From Bacteroidales bacterium (GTDB lineage Bacteria; Bacteroidota; Bacteroidia; Bacteroidales; GWF2-38-335): a stretch of DNA of 51,220 nt. The notes beneath the pieces were generated by a model, which saw only the letters and a program-made list of their open reading frames with translations, was not told the DNA's origin and searched no databases. Location: the NCBI GenBank assembly GCA_016936815.1, contig JAFGXD010000143.1, positions 1-51,220 on the forward strand, read 5' to 3'. The position numbers were made by a program, and so were the translations under genes. Below, piece by piece: positions 17,223 to 26,513 of the stretch (positions are counted from its first letter, which is position 1; the number at the start of each line of letters is the position of its first letter).

Positions 17223-17879
17223 ATGATTTTAGCTGAAAATATTACCAAGAGTTATGGAAAGATTGATGTTCTAAAAGGCATTAATATTGAGGTGAAAAAA
17301 GGTGAAATTGTTTCTATTGTTGGCTCTAGCGGCGCCGGAAAAACTACTCTTCTGCAAATTTTAGGCACTCTTACTAGAAAAGATAAGGGCAATATAATTA
17401 TTAATAATACCAATTTAGATGCTCTTTCCGAAAAACAACTTGCCAGATTTAGAAACCTTAATCTCGGATTTGTCTTCCAGTTTCATCACCTTCTTCCGGA
17501 ATTTACTGCTTTGGAAAATGTATGCATCCCCGGTTTTATCGCTGGAAAATCAAAAACACAGGTTATTGAAAGAGCAAAAGAGCTTATTAATCACCTTAAT
17601 ATGTCGGAAAGACTTAATCACAAACCAGCTGAACTTTCAGGTGGCGAAAAACAAAGAATTGCTATTGCCAGAGCTTTAATTAATGAGCCTGAGGTTATTC
17701 TTGCCGACGAACCTTCAGGTAATCTCGATTCCCAAAATACCAAAGAACTTTACGAACTTATTACTAAATTGAGAGCGGAATTTAATCAAACTTTCGTTGT
17801 TGTTACTCACAATATTAAACTTGCTGAGGTTTCCGATAAGACTTATATTATTAATGATGGTTTGATTATTAATGGCTGA
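17223..17879 (+). CDS. lolD: ABC transporter ATP-binding protein, LolD-like
   Basis: A 218-residue ABC ATPase of the LolD/MacB type. Walker A is GSSGAGKT (34-41), the Q-loop region is [18 protein letters not shown], the signature is LSGGEKQR, Walker B is [12 protein letters not shown], and the H-loop is VVVTH. The [15 protein letters not shown] stretch is typical of LolD, which powers the release of outer-membrane lipoproteins from the inner membrane by LolCE. No lolC/lolE permease is adjacent, so the partner must be elsewhere. The start is the ATG at 17223, 4 bp after the exchanger stop; an upstream in-frame codon within the exchanger would add a non-homologous leader. The next gene starts 2 bp after its stop. 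Confidence 0.87.
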   Translation: MILAENITKSYGKIDVLKGINIEVKKGEIVSIVGSSGAGKTTLLQILGTLTRKDKGNIIINNTNLDALSEKQLARFRNLNLGFVFQFHHLLPEFTALENVCIPGFIAGKSKTQVIERAKELINHLNMSERLNHKPAELSGGEKQRIAIARALINEPEVILADEPSGNLDSQNTKELYELITKLRAEFNQTFVVVTHNIKLAEVSDKTYIINDGLIING

Positions 17880-17881
17880 TA

Positions 17882-18658
17882 ATGTGTGAATTGATAAATA
17901 ATCCTTTAACTTTTATCCAACTTAAAGATTTTCTGGAATCCCGCACTATTCTTTATAACCAAAAGAGCTTTATTGAATCCGATCCAATACAAATTCCTCA
18001 TAAATTCAAAATAAAAGAAGATATTGAAATTGCAGGATTTCTCACTGCCACCATTGCTTGGGGTAATAGAAAGTCAATTATTAATAATGCTTTGAAATTA
18101 ATGGCATTAATGGATAATGCTCCTTATCAATTTCTTATGAATGCTAAAGCAAAAGATTATACAAGATTTTCAGGATTCGTACATCGTACTTTTAATTCTA
18201 CCGATTTGTTGTTTTTTCTTTCGGCTCTAAAAAATATCTACAAAAATCATTCAGGTCTCGAAAATGCTTTTATTGGAAACAATACCTTCCAACAAATTTC
18301 CTCATTTAGAAACTTGTTCTTCCAAACTGAACATTTTACAAGAAGTCAACGACATGTTTCCAACGTGACTAAAGGCTCAGCAGCAAAACGAATTAACATG
18401 TTCCTTAGATGGATGGTTAGAAAAGATGAAAATGGTGTGGATTTTGGCATTTGGAATAAACTTAAAACCTCCGATTTAATGATTCCGCTTGATGTACATT
18501 CAGGAAGGGTGGCTCGTAAACTAGGTCTTTTGCAAAGAAAACAAGACGATTGGAAAGCCGTTGTAGAACTTACTTCTAAACTTAGAGAATTTGACCCTAA
18601 TGATCCTGTTAAATACGATTATGCACTCTTTGGTGCAGGTGTTTTTGAAAAATTGTAA
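17882..18658 (+). CDS. TIGR02757 (DUF2400) family protein
   Basis: A 258-residue soluble protein matching the TIGR02757/DUF2400 family common in Bacteroidota and Spirochaetes. Recognisable features are DIEIAGFLTATIAWGNRKSIINN, the aromatic-rich YTRFSGFVHRTFNSTDL, the basic-Trp segment NMFLRWMVRKDENGVDFGIW, and the final PLDVHSGRVARKLGLLQRKQDDWKAVVELT..LREFDPNDPVKYDYALFG. The C-terminal half recalls HhH DNA glycosylases, but I cannot confirm a catalytic function. It is packed 2 bp after lolD and 2 bp before the methyltransferase gene, so it is co-transcribed. Confidence 0.85.
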   Translation: MCELINNPLTFIQLKDFLESRTILYNQKSFIESDPIQIPHKFKIKEDIEIAGFLTATIAWGNRKSIINNALKLMALMDNAPYQFLMNAKAKDYTRFSGFVHRTFNSTDLLFFLSALKNIYKNHSGLENAFIGNNTFQQISSFRNLFFQTEHFTRSQRHVSNVTKGSAAKRINMFLRWMVRKDENGVDFGIWNKLKTSDLMIPLDVHSGRVARKLGLLQRKQDDWKAVVELTSKLREFDPNDPVKYDYALFGAGVFEKL

Positions 18659-18660
18659 CT

Positions 18661-19377
18661 ATGCCAAATAATTATTTCCAATTTAAACTATTTAAAATAA
18701 ATCAGGATAAAACTGCCATGAAGGTTGGAACAGACGGAGTTTTGCTTGGTGCATGGACTAATTGTAATATTGCCACTAAGGTTCTGGATGTTGGAACAGG
18801 AACAGGACTTATTGCTTTAATGATGGCTCAACGGTCTAAAGCTATGATTGAGGCTGTTGAGATAGAAATTAATGCTTGGTTACAGGCAAAGACTAATTTC
18901 GAAAACTCCCCTTGGGCGTACAGATTAAAAGTTGAAAATGCTTCCTTTCAATCCTATTGTGATAAAGGCTTAGTAAAAATATATGATTTGATTGTCTGTA
19001 ATCCACCTTTTTTCAATAATTCATATAAACCCGAATCGCCGCAACGAGAAATTGCTCGTCACTCTATTTTGCTTTCTCCTCTAGATTTAGTAAGTGGAGT
19101 AAACCAATTACTTAAAGATGAAGGACTTTTCTCTGTTATTCTGCCTTTTTCAACTCATAAAGAATTTATTGAAATTGCTGAAAAAAATGACTTGTTTTGT
19201 TGCAGAATTACTATTGTTCGTCCTCTGCCTAATCTCGAACCACACAGGGTTTTAATGGAATTTAGAAAGCAGCAAATAAATTGTATTGAAAATAGTCTTT
19301 GTATTGAAACCGGTGAAAGACATCAGTATTCTGCTGATTATATTGAGCTTACAAAAGATTTTTATTTAAACTTTTAA
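18661..19377 (+). CDS. tRNA1(Val) (adenine(37)-N6)-methyltransferase-like (TrmN6/YfiC)
   Basis: A 238-residue class I SAM methyltransferase. KVGTDGVLLGAW near residue 20 and the SAM loop VLDVGTGTGLIALMMAQR are typical of the YfiC/TrmN6 family. The DLIVCNPPFF motif (N/DPPF) shows methylation of an exocyclic amino group, in E. coli A37 of tRNA-Val. Length and motif order fit the family. Last gene of the exchanger-lolD operon. Its final 12 bp overlap the 3' end of the convergent Ste24-like protease gene (19366-19377), with no terminator between. Confidence 0.88.
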   Translation: MPNNYFQFKLFKINQDKTAMKVGTDGVLLGAWTNCNIATKVLDVGTGTGLIALMMAQRSKAMIEAVEIEINAWLQAKTNFENSPWAYRLKVENASFQSYCDKGLVKIYDLIVCNPPFFNNSYKPESPQREIARHSILLSPLDLVSGVNQLLKDEGLFSVILPFSTHKEFIEIAEKNDLFCCRITIVRPLPNLEPHRVLMEFRKQQINCIENSLCIETGERHQYSADYIELTKDFYLNF

Positions 19378-20607
19378 CTTCTGTAGGGCTTCAATTCGTT
19401 GCAAAAGAGTGGGGTGGGAGTAGGTAAAAAATACATACCATGGATGAGGTGTTAAATTACTAAGGTTTTCTGATGATAATTTTTTTAACCCCGATATCAA
19501 ATGTTCCGAATTATAAACTTGAGCTGCATATTTGTCTGCTGCATATTCGTTTTTTCTGGATACCGTATTCATAAACAAACCTAAAACTATAGAAACAGGA
19601 CTATATAATAATCCAAAAACAATTAACGCTATATGGAATCCGGGTGTTGAAATTCCTAAAGCTTCCGACAGAATTGGGTTGCCGGCAAACAGACTGAATA
19701 AAAACAGCATTATTCCTGTTTGAATTAAAGAAGTAAATATTCCTATTAAAGTGTGCTTCTTTTTATAATGCCCAATTTCATGAGCTAAAACTGCAATTAT
19801 TTGTTCCTTAGTTAATTCGCTAATTAATGTGTCGTATAAAACAATTCTCTTTTTTCCTCCCAGACCGGTAAAATATGCGTTTGCTTTTGTACTTCTTTTT
19901 GAACCGTCTATTACGTAAATATTTTTCAATTTGTAACCAACTTTTTTACTAAATTCTTCAATTGCTGTTCTCAATTCTCCTTCCTGCAAAGGACTTTGTT
20001 TATTAAACAGAGGAACAATTATATTTGAATAGAACATTGCCATAAATAGCATAATTGCACTAAGACCAATCCATGCAAACAACCAGAAATTTGCTTCATC
20101 TAGCCGGTAAAACCAAATTATTAAAGACAAAATTCCTCCTCCCAAAACTGCGATAAGAAACCATGATTTTATTTTATCCAGAATAAATGTTTTTCCGGTA
20201 GTTTTATTAAAACCATATTTCTCCTCAATTACAAAGGTGTCGTAATAGGCAAAAGGTATTGAAAGAATATCGGAAGCAATCATAAGTATTCCAAAGAATA
20301 TTAATGCAATGAATATTGGGTTGTCGCTGTATCCTTTTGCAATTTTATCCACAAAAGCAAAACCTTCAAATAGAAACATTAATAGCACTAAAATTATTGA
20401 AAATGAAGATGATATAATGCTAAATTTATAATTTTCCAGACTGTAGGATTGTTGCTTTTTGTATTTTTCGTCGTCGTAAACATCTTTAACTAACTCAGGA
20501 ATAGTTTTTTTTCTATATGTGGAATTGAGATAATCTAAAACCTGATCAATTACAAAGTCGAAAATTATTATTCCAATAAGTATCCAAAACAATAAATCTG
20601 CTGTCAT
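19366..20607 (-). CDS. M48 family (Ste24/CAAX prenyl protease 1-like) membrane zinc metallopeptidase
   Basis: A 413-residue membrane protease. The zinc motif HExxH is in VLAHEIGHYKKKH and the third ligand Glu in NEYAADKYA about 70 residues later. About seven hydrophobic helices surround it, and the N-terminal region DSYEEKYGFNKTTGKTF type (here FVIEEKYGFNKTTGKTF) is the Ste24 signature. Eukaryotic Ste24 trims prenylated proteins; bacterial homologues are thought to act in membrane protein quality control. The start ATG is at 20607, with a candidate -7 element on the minus strand at 20628-20621. It is convergent with the methyltransferase gene, sharing 12 bp. Confidence 0.92.
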   Translation of the reverse strand: MTADLLFWILIGIIIFDFVIDQVLDYLNSTYRKKTIPELVKDVYDDEKYKKQQSYSLENYKFSIISSSFSIILVLLMFLFEGFAFVDKIAKGYSDNPIFIALIFFGILMIASDILSIPFAYYDTFVIEEKYGFNKTTGKTFILDKIKSWFLIAVLGGGILSLIIWFYRLDEANFWLFAWIGLSAIMLFMAMFYSNIIVPLFNKQSPLQEGELRTAIEEFSKKVGYKLKNIYVIDGSKRSTKANAYFTGLGGKKRIVLYDTLISELTKEQIIAVLAHEIGHYKKKHTLIGIFTSLIQTGIMLFLFSLFAGNPILSEALGISTPGFHIALIVFGLLYSPVSIVLGLFMNTVSRKNEYAADKYAAQVYNSEHLISGLKKLSSENLSNLTPHPWYVFFTYSHPTLLQRIEALQKLKV

Positions 20608-20620
20608 TTTATTTTTTTCT

Positions 20621-20659
20621 CAAACCTAATGTTTTTTTTTAAGTCGGCATAAATCCGAC
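20621..20659 (-). promoter_or_regulatory. Promoter and dyad operator candidate of the Ste24-like gene
   Basis: CAAACCTA (20621-20628) is TAGGTTTG on the minus strand, a full TAnnTTTG match 14 bp from the ATG. A dyad GTCGG-7nt-CCGAC lies at 20643-20659, where the -33 contact would be, so it may be a regulator site. It also could be a simple hairpin. Confidence 0.35.
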
Positions 20660-20794
20660 ATAATTTTTCTGAATATTTTTTTTCTCTGTAATTTTTACTA
20701 AAAATTTACGTATATTTACTAGTTAATTATGGCAACCATTTTCTAAGTAATTCGTCTTAATTGTAAATATTGACAAGAATAAATACAAAAGAAT

Positions 20795-23700
20795 ATGAAA
20801 AAGAATATAATTCTTTCACTGTTAGTAGCTTTTTCGATCATTTCTAATGCGCAAATTTTTCTGCAAGGAAATAGAGTTGAAATCGGCATTCACTCCTTCG
20901 GCTCATATGGTAGCGATAATGCTGCACCGGCAGGTTATCATCCGACAAATGGAAACTTAGGGTTTGTTTGCGACTATACATCAGATGGTTGGGCAGCAGG
21001 ATCTCCCGTATATATGGGTGATTACTTTGTTCCCGGCTCCCCGGAAGAAGGTTGGGGTGTTGAATGGAATGTAGGGGCAACCTCATATAATTTTAATAAT
21101 TTCGGACTAAACTTTGATACTGATATTCCAATGATTAGTAATACCGATGAAAGTACTGCTGATGAAAAAGTTGGAGTTTGGGTTGGTGAAGCTGTTAATG
21201 GTGCTGAAAGACTGAGAATTTCTCAAACAACTCGTTTGGGTATGAATAACTTATACTTCACAATTGAAGTAATGATGCTTAACACAGGAACTGTAACTTT
21301 GGAATCTGTGGAATATCTAAGAAACGTTGACCCCGATAATGAAATTGAATGGACAGGCGATTATACAACAAGTAACTATGTAGCTGCACAACCGGGAGTC
21401 GCAGGAAATCCTGATGTTGCTCTGGTTTGTGCTTACGGATTAGTATATGGAGCTCCACTATTTTTAGGTACAATTGATGATAGAGCAAGAGTATCAGTTG
21501 AAGGTTTTTCAAACAGAGACCCTGACGATATTTACGATTCTCCGGTAACACCAACACAGGCATCACCTTCAGTTTATGATGAGGCCGTTGCTTTAGCTTA
21601 TAGATTTGGAGATTTAGCACCGGGTGAATGTGTTACTTTTACATATTTCTATGGTTTGGAGGAAGTTGATCCAGGAGATGTTGTTTTCCCATTAACTGTT
21701 GAGTTTACTCATTATCCAAACGATGATTTATTTGAAGAAAATTGCTCTGGAACCGGCTCAAATGCTATTATTGCTTATAATTGGGATTTTGATAACGATG
21801 GAGTATTCGATGCTACAGGTGAAACTGCTACTTATGATTTTCCAACCGGAGGTAACCAGTCTGTTACTCTTTCTGTTACTCTTTGCAATGGTGAAGTTCA
21901 CGATACTACAATTGTTATTTGCGACTTTGCTCCTGATTTAGGAGATGATGTTTCTGTTTGTAGTGGTTCTAATGTAGTTTTAGATCCCGGTCCAGGGACC
22001 TCTTTCTCGTGGGATCCGGGTGGCCAAACTACTCCAACAATAAGCGTTAACACCCCCGGAACTTATTCTGTTACTGTTACCGATGCTAACGGATGTACCG
22101 GTACCGACGAAATTATTGTTTCAATTGGCTCTACTCTAACTCCGGATTTAGGCCCCGATGTCTCATTCTGCGCAGGCAATTCCGTAACACTAGATCCGGG
22201 AACATACGATAATTACTCATGGACAGGAGGATCAACCGACCCAACGTTGGAGGTTACTACTTCAGGAACTTACAGCGTTACAGTGTCCGATGGTGTTGGT
22301 TGCTCAGGAACTGACCAAATTGTGGTTACAGTTAACCCTGTTCCTACAATTTCATTCTCTATAGATTCAATTGAATGCTTTGGCGATGCAACAACTATCT
22401 CATATACCGGCTCAGGTGTTGCAGGTGACACTTACACATGGGATTTTGATGGCGGCACAATTGCTTCAGGTTCAGGTATGGGACCATACTCAGTATCATG
22501 GGGTTCGGCAGGTGTTCATACAATATCTTTGGAAGTTGAAACTGCAGCAGGTTGTGTAAACTCAGGAACTCAATCGCTTTCCGAAGCTCCTGAATTAACT
22601 GCTTCTCTTGCAATAAATAATCATGTAAGTTGCGGTGGTTATACCGACGGATCTGCTACTGTTACTGCAACAGGAGGATTTGGAACTCTTTCTTACGATT
22701 GGTCAAATTCAACTGCAACAACTGCTACTGTTAGTACTTTAGGTGCAAATACCTATCAAGTAACTGTTTCCGACCAACATAACTGTTCGGTTGTAACTAA
22801 TAGTATTGTAATTACAGAACCTAACCCAATTGCAGTTGTTGAGACAATAACTGATATTCAGTGTTATGGCTATAATGATGGAGAAATATTGCTGAACGTG
22901 TCTGGAGGTCAGAATCCTTATACATACTCATGGAATGGAGGCTTTCCAACCACAAATCCTGCAACTGATCTCGACGGTGGAAATCAAACTGTTACAATTA
23001 CAGACGGTAATGGTTGCACTGCTTCTTTTACATTTTTTGTTGATGAACCTCCTGTATTTGCTGCTGAAATAACAAGTAGTGAAAATGTTTCATGTTATAA
23101 TGTTTGCGATGGTTCTGCTACTGTTGCTGTTACTGGAGGAGTAAATCCATACACTATCAGATGGCCTTCAAACAATAGTAATGCCATTGAAAATAACCTT
23201 TGCGACGGAACTTATATTGTTACAATAACCGACGCAAACTTATGTACAACCTCGGCGCAGGTTGTTATTACCGAACCCGATGAATTGATTGTAAATATTA
23301 CTTCATCAACAAACATAAGCTGTTTTGGATATAACGATGGTACTGCAACTGTTGAAATTTCTGGAGGAACAATTCCATATATGATTAACTGGAGTTCCGG
23401 AACCGGTACATTTACTGCAACAGGGATGAATTCAGGATTAAATACAGTTTCTGTTACCGACTTAAACGGATGTGCAGCAAGTGATAATGTTACTTTATCC
23501 GAACCTCCACAACTTACTTCCACAATTACAGGAACCGACCTCGAATGTCATGGCTACAACAATGGTGCTGTAAACCTAACTGTAAACGGTGGAACAAATC
23601 CTTACACTTATTGGTGGTCTAATGGAATTTCTGATGAAGATCTAACAGGGATTTCAGGAGGAAATTACGGAGTTACTGTAACAGATGGAAACGGCTGCAC

Positions 23701-25003
23701 TTTAACAAATTCCATTTCTATTTACGAACCACCGGCAATAGTAATTACCACATCACCAAATTCTTATATTTGTATTGATCAATCTGCAATAGTTTCAGCT
23801 TCGGCAACAGGAGGACAATTCCCATATTCATACATGTGGAACGGTTCTATGCCCGGAGCCAGCCAATCTGTTTCTCCGGTAACTGACCAAACTTACAATG
23901 TAGTTGTAACCGACGGCAATGGTTGTACTAATTCAGCCAGTGTTACAGTATTTGTTTACGATTCTTTAGACCTTAGTCTTGCAATTGTAGACCCAATAAT
24001 CTGTCTGGGAGAACCTGCTGTTATTAATTCAACATTCTCAGGTGGAAACGGAGGACCTTATATTCTAACCTTAGAAGATGGAACATATATTAGTAATCCA
24101 TTCACAGATTATCCAACTGAAAATGAAACTTATAGAATTATGTTGCAAGACTGGTGTGGAACACCACCTGTATATGCCGATATTTCAGTAATTGTTATTG
24201 ATCCTCCTGTTGTTTCATTTACAGGAGACGACCTTGATGGTTGTGAACCTCATCAGGTTCAATTTAATGCATATAGCGATGATAGTCAACTTAACTACGA
24301 TTGGGATTTCGGAAATGGTGGTTTTGCTTTGGTTCAAAATCCGGTTCATGTTTACAATTTCGACGGGCTTTTTGATGTTTCGGTTACTGTTACTGATATT
24401 TACGGATGCAAAACTACAGTTACTTACGAAGATATGATAACTGTTTATCCCTTACCTGAAGCAAGTTTTAGACCCGAACCGGCAAGGACAACTGTTTTAA
24501 AACCACATATTTACTTCAATAACTTATCTTCAAGTTATGTAATGTACAATTATTGGTTCTTTGATGACGGCGATTCATCAAGCGTAGTTAGTCCTCTTCA
24601 TACTTATCCTGACGTTGAAGCAACATACGAGGTAACATTAATTACCGAAACACAATATGGTTGCAAGGACACTACAAAATCATTTGTGTATATTGATGAT
24701 GTTTATGCTTTTCATGCTCCTACTGCTTTTTCTCCAAACAGAGATATGACTAATGATATTTTCTTTGTATGGGGTTACGGTATTGATGCAGAACAATTCC
24801 ATCTATACATTTACGACCGTTGGGGAGAATTAGTATTCGATACCGATAAGTATAACCACGAAGATCCTGCACAATACGGATGGGATGGCAGAATTAAAGG
24901 CAACAAATATGCTGAATCGGGAATGTACTCTTGGTTAGTAATTTATAGAGACTTTAAAGGAGTTGAACATCAGCAGGCCGGAGGAGTGGTTTTGTTGAGA
25001 TAG
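20795..25003 (+). CDS. Large secreted PKD/Ig/SprB-repeat protein with type B T9SS C-terminal domain
   Basis: A 1402-residue surface or secreted protein. The signal peptide is MKKNIILSLLVAFSIISNAQ. Residues of about 20-290 are an unrecognised beta-rich domain. Then follow a PKD-like unit (YNWDFDNDGVFDATGE), two Ig-like units (DLGDDVSVCSGS, DLGPDVSFCAGN), another PKD-like unit (YTWDFDGG), five SprB repeats with a sixth diverged one, two more PKD units (YDWDFGNGG; YWFFDDGDSSS), and a T9SS type B CTD of about 95 residues (TAFSPNRDMTNDIF, IYDRWGELVF, WDGRIKG, ending VVLLR). PKD domains commonly mediate adhesion or polymer binding. It is monocistronic by appearance; no PorP/SprF partner adjoins it, so it may use the general T9SS machinery. 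CTD motif AFSPNRDMTND replaces the common FTPNGDGxND. Confidence 0.88.
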   Translation: MKKNIILSLLVAFSIISNAQIFLQGNRVEIGIHSFGSYGSDNAAPAGYHPTNGNLGFVCDYTSDGWAAGSPVYMGDYFVPGSPEEGWGVEWNVGATSYNFNNFGLNFDTDIPMISNTDESTADEKVGVWVGEAVNGAERLRISQTTRLGMNNLYFTIEVMMLNTGTVTLESVEYLRNVDPDNEIEWTGDYTTSNYVAAQPGVAGNPDVALVCAYGLVYGAPLFLGTIDDRARVSVEGFSNRDPDDIYDSPVTPTQASPSVYDEAVALAYRFGDLAPGECVTFTYFYGLEEVDPGDVVFPLTVEFTHYPNDDLFEENCSGTGSNAIIAYNWDFDNDGVFDATGETATYDFPTGGNQSVTLSVTLCNGEVHDTTIVICDFAPDLGDDVSVCSGSNVVLDPGPGTSFSWDPGGQTTPTISVNTPGTYSVTVTDANGCTGTDEIIVSIGSTLTPDLGPDVSFCAGNSVTLDPGTYDNYSWTGGSTDPTLEVTTSGTYSVTVSDGVGCSGTDQIVVTVNPVPTISFSIDSIECFGDATTISYTGSGVAGDTYTWDFDGGTIASGSGMGPYSVSWGSAGVHTISLEVETAAGCVNSGTQSLSEAPELTASLAINNHVSCGGYTDGSATVTATGGFGTLSYDWSNSTATTATVSTLGANTYQVTVSDQHNCSVVTNSIVITEPNPIAVVETITDIQCYGYNDGEILLNVSGGQNPYTYSWNGGFPTTNPATDLDGGNQTVTITDGNGCTASFTFFVDEPPVFAAEITSSENVSCYNVCDGSATVAVTGGVNPYTIRWPSNNSNAIENNLCDGTYIVTITDANLCTTSAQVVITEPDELIVNITSSTNISCFGYNDGTATVEISGGTIPYMINWSSGTGTFTATGMNSGLNTVSVTDLNGCAASDNVTLSEPPQLTSTITGTDLECHGYNNGAVNLTVNGGTNPYTYWWSNGISDEDLTGISGGNYGVTVTDGNGCTLTNSISIYEPPAIVITTSPNSYICIDQSAIVSASATGGQFPYSYMWNGSMPGASQSVSPVTDQTYNVVVTDGNGCTNSASVTVFVYDSLDLSLAIVDPIICLGEPAVINSTFSGGNGGPYILTLEDGTYISNPFTDYPTENETYRIMLQDWCGTPPVYADISVIVIDPPVVSFTGDDLDGCEPHQVQFNAYSDDSQLNYDWDFGNGGFALVQNPVHVYNFDGLFDVSVTVTDIYGCKTTVTYEDMITVYPLPEASFRPEPARTTVLKPHIYFNNLSSSYVMYNYWFFDDGDSSSVVSPLHTYPDVEATYEVTLITETQYGCKDTTKSFVYIDDVYAFHAPTAFSPNRDMTNDIFFVWGYGIDAEQFHLYIYDRWGELVFDTDKYNHEDPAQYGWDGRIKGNKYAESGMYSWLVIYRDFKGVEHQQAGGVVLLR
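22600..23731 (+). repeat. Five SprB-type repeats inside the PKD protein
   Basis: Five successive about 75-residue repeats (CGGYTDGSATV, CYGYNDGEILL, CYNVCDGSATV, CFGYNDGTATV, CHGYNNGAVNL) each end in a conserved D..GC segment and a (E/D)P(P) boundary. They prefer GYNDG where the giant adhesin has GGNNG, so the two arrays are distinct in type. Confidence 0.75.
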
Positions 25004-25068
25004 GCCTGAGGGTAAAAATATTGCCGCAATCAACCAATAACCATCCCACTGATAAGAACTCTTTTCAG

Positions 25069-25150
25069 TCAAAGTGTAAAACAAAACACCTTCAAAGTGT
25101 AAAACAAAATACCTTCAAAGTGTAAAACAAATTGATTAAAAAGTGTAAAA
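25069..25150 (+). repeat. Four phased 23-bp direct repeats (iterons) before the DUF4143 ATPase gene
   Basis: AAAGTGTAAAA occurs four times with its first G at 25074, 25097, 25120 and 25143, exactly 23 bp apart. Units 1 and 2 are almost identical across the whole 23 bp (TCAAAGTGTAAAACAAAAYACCT); units 3 and 4 keep the core. Unit 4 falls at the -33 position of the promoter (GTG 25143-25145, 21 bp before TATATTTG at 25167). This looks like a multi-site protein-binding region controlling the ATPase gene. Confidence 0.75.
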
Positions 25151-25166
25151 TTTAAAAAATGTATTT

Positions 25167-25174
25167 TATATTTG
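25167..25174 (+). promoter_or_regulatory. -7 element of the DUF4143 ATPase gene
   Basis: TATATTTG matches TAnnTTTG fully and lies 19 bp before the ATG at 25194. The expected -33 TTG is replaced by GTG from the fourth iteron. Confidence 0.6.
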
Positions 25175-25193
25175 TGCTAGAAATTACGCATAT

Positions 25194-26447
25194 ATGAAAT
25201 ACTATACTAGAATAGCTGAAAATGAAATAAACCAAAAATTACTAGCCTCCGGAGCTTTATTGATTAAAGGTCCTAAATCTTGTGGAAAAACCGAAACTGC
25301 AAAACAATTTGCTAAAAGTATTCTTGAAGTCGACCGTAATGAACAGGTGCCAATAGTTATGAGCATCGATCCTAAAATCTTATTGCAAGGTAAGACACCC
25401 CGATTAATAGATGAATGGCAGGAACAACCTAAGTTATGGAATTATGTACGACATGAAGTGGATGACAGAAAAAAGAAAGCTCAGTTTATTCTAACCGGTT
25501 CGGCAAATTCGGAAGAAGAAATAAAATTGCATAGCGGAGCCGGAAGATTCACTATTGTTGAAATGCAAACCATGTCATGGCAGGAAATGGGATATTCATC
25601 AGGTCTTGTAAGCCTCAATGCATTATTAAATGGCGAGGCAATAGCTTATTCAGACAATAGCCTATCCCTTGAATTGGTTGTGGAAAGAATGATTAAAGGA
25701 GGTTGGCCCGCATTACTAAACAGTCCATTAAATGAGGCGATTCTTTTAAACAGAGCTTATATAGATTTGCTGGCAGAAACAGATATGAGCAGGGTTTCAA
25801 ATGTTAAACGCGATCCTCAAAAAGTGCGTTCTTTGCTACGTTCAATTGCCCGGAATATTGCAACTTTGGTCGATAATACAACCTTGGAAAAAGATATTAA
25901 GGCTCTTGAAAATACAGATTTATCTCGACCTACAATTATTGATTATCTTAATGCATTGTCGCAATTAATGATATTTGAAGAACAAGCAGCATTTAACACA
26001 CACATTCGTTCATCCAGTTCATTACGCAAATCTCCTAAAAGACATTTTTGTGATGTTTCGCTTGCAATTGCTGCATTGAAGTTAGATAAAAAAAGATTGA
26101 TGAACGATTTGAAATATTGTGGATTTCTATTTGAATCGCTTGTATACCATGACCTTAAAATGTATGCACTAGCCAATGATGCCGAAATTTTTCATTACAG
26201 AGACGCAGCGGGTCTGGAAGTTGATGCTATTATTCAACAAACTGGGGGGAAATGGGCTGCTTTTGAAGTTAAACTTGGAATAGGTATGCTTGATGAAGCT
26301 GCAAAAAATTTGCTCAAATTTAACGTACTGATTGATGAGAAAAAGCATGGAAAACCGGCATCTTTGAATATAATAACCGGAACAGGATTGAGTTTCACTC
26401 GCCCCGACGGTATAAATGTAATTTCATTGGCTTCATTAGGCAAATAA
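25194..26447 (+). CDS. AAA_14/DUF4143 family ATPase
   Basis: A 417-residue protein of the AAA_14 plus DUF4143 type. The P-loop is GPKSCGKT (26-33). The Walker B/sensor region is RLIDEWQEQPKLWNYVRHEVD, and QFILTGSAN lies about residue 100. The C-terminal third has FHYRDAAGLEVDAII..GGKWAAFEVKLG, the D...EVK arrangement of PD-(D/E)XK nuclease-like folds seen at the end of DUF4143 proteins. The family is large, multicopy in many Bacteroidota, and has no settled function. The gene stands alone between phased iterons upstream and palindromic repeats downstream, suggesting an accessory, perhaps transferred, cassette. The start ATG is placed well after the -7 element. Confidence 0.88.
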   Translation: MKYYTRIAENEINQKLLASGALLIKGPKSCGKTETAKQFAKSILEVDRNEQVPIVMSIDPKILLQGKTPRLIDEWQEQPKLWNYVRHEVDDRKKKAQFILTGSANSEEEIKLHSGAGRFTIVEMQTMSWQEMGYSSGLVSLNALLNGEAIAYSDNSLSLELVVERMIKGGWPALLNSPLNEAILLNRAYIDLLAETDMSRVSNVKRDPQKVRSLLRSIARNIATLVDNTTLEKDIKALENTDLSRPTIIDYLNALSQLMIFEEQAAFNTHIRSSSSLRKSPKRHFCDVSLAIAALKLDKKRLMNDLKYCGFLFESLVYHDLKMYALANDAEIFHYRDAAGLEVDAIIQQTGGKWAAFEVKLGIGMLDEAAKNLLKFNVLIDEKKHGKPASLNIITGTGLSFTRPDGINVISLASLGK

Positions 26448-26513
26448 ACCAAAACCATTCGCACATCCAAGTAAATTGTAATGCGGTATTATGAAAATGG
26501 TTTATGCACCCGT

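Noticed and set aside
25069-25151. CRISPR array
   Set aside because: The four repeats are too short and contiguous, units are 23 bp without distinct spacers, and no cas gene is present.
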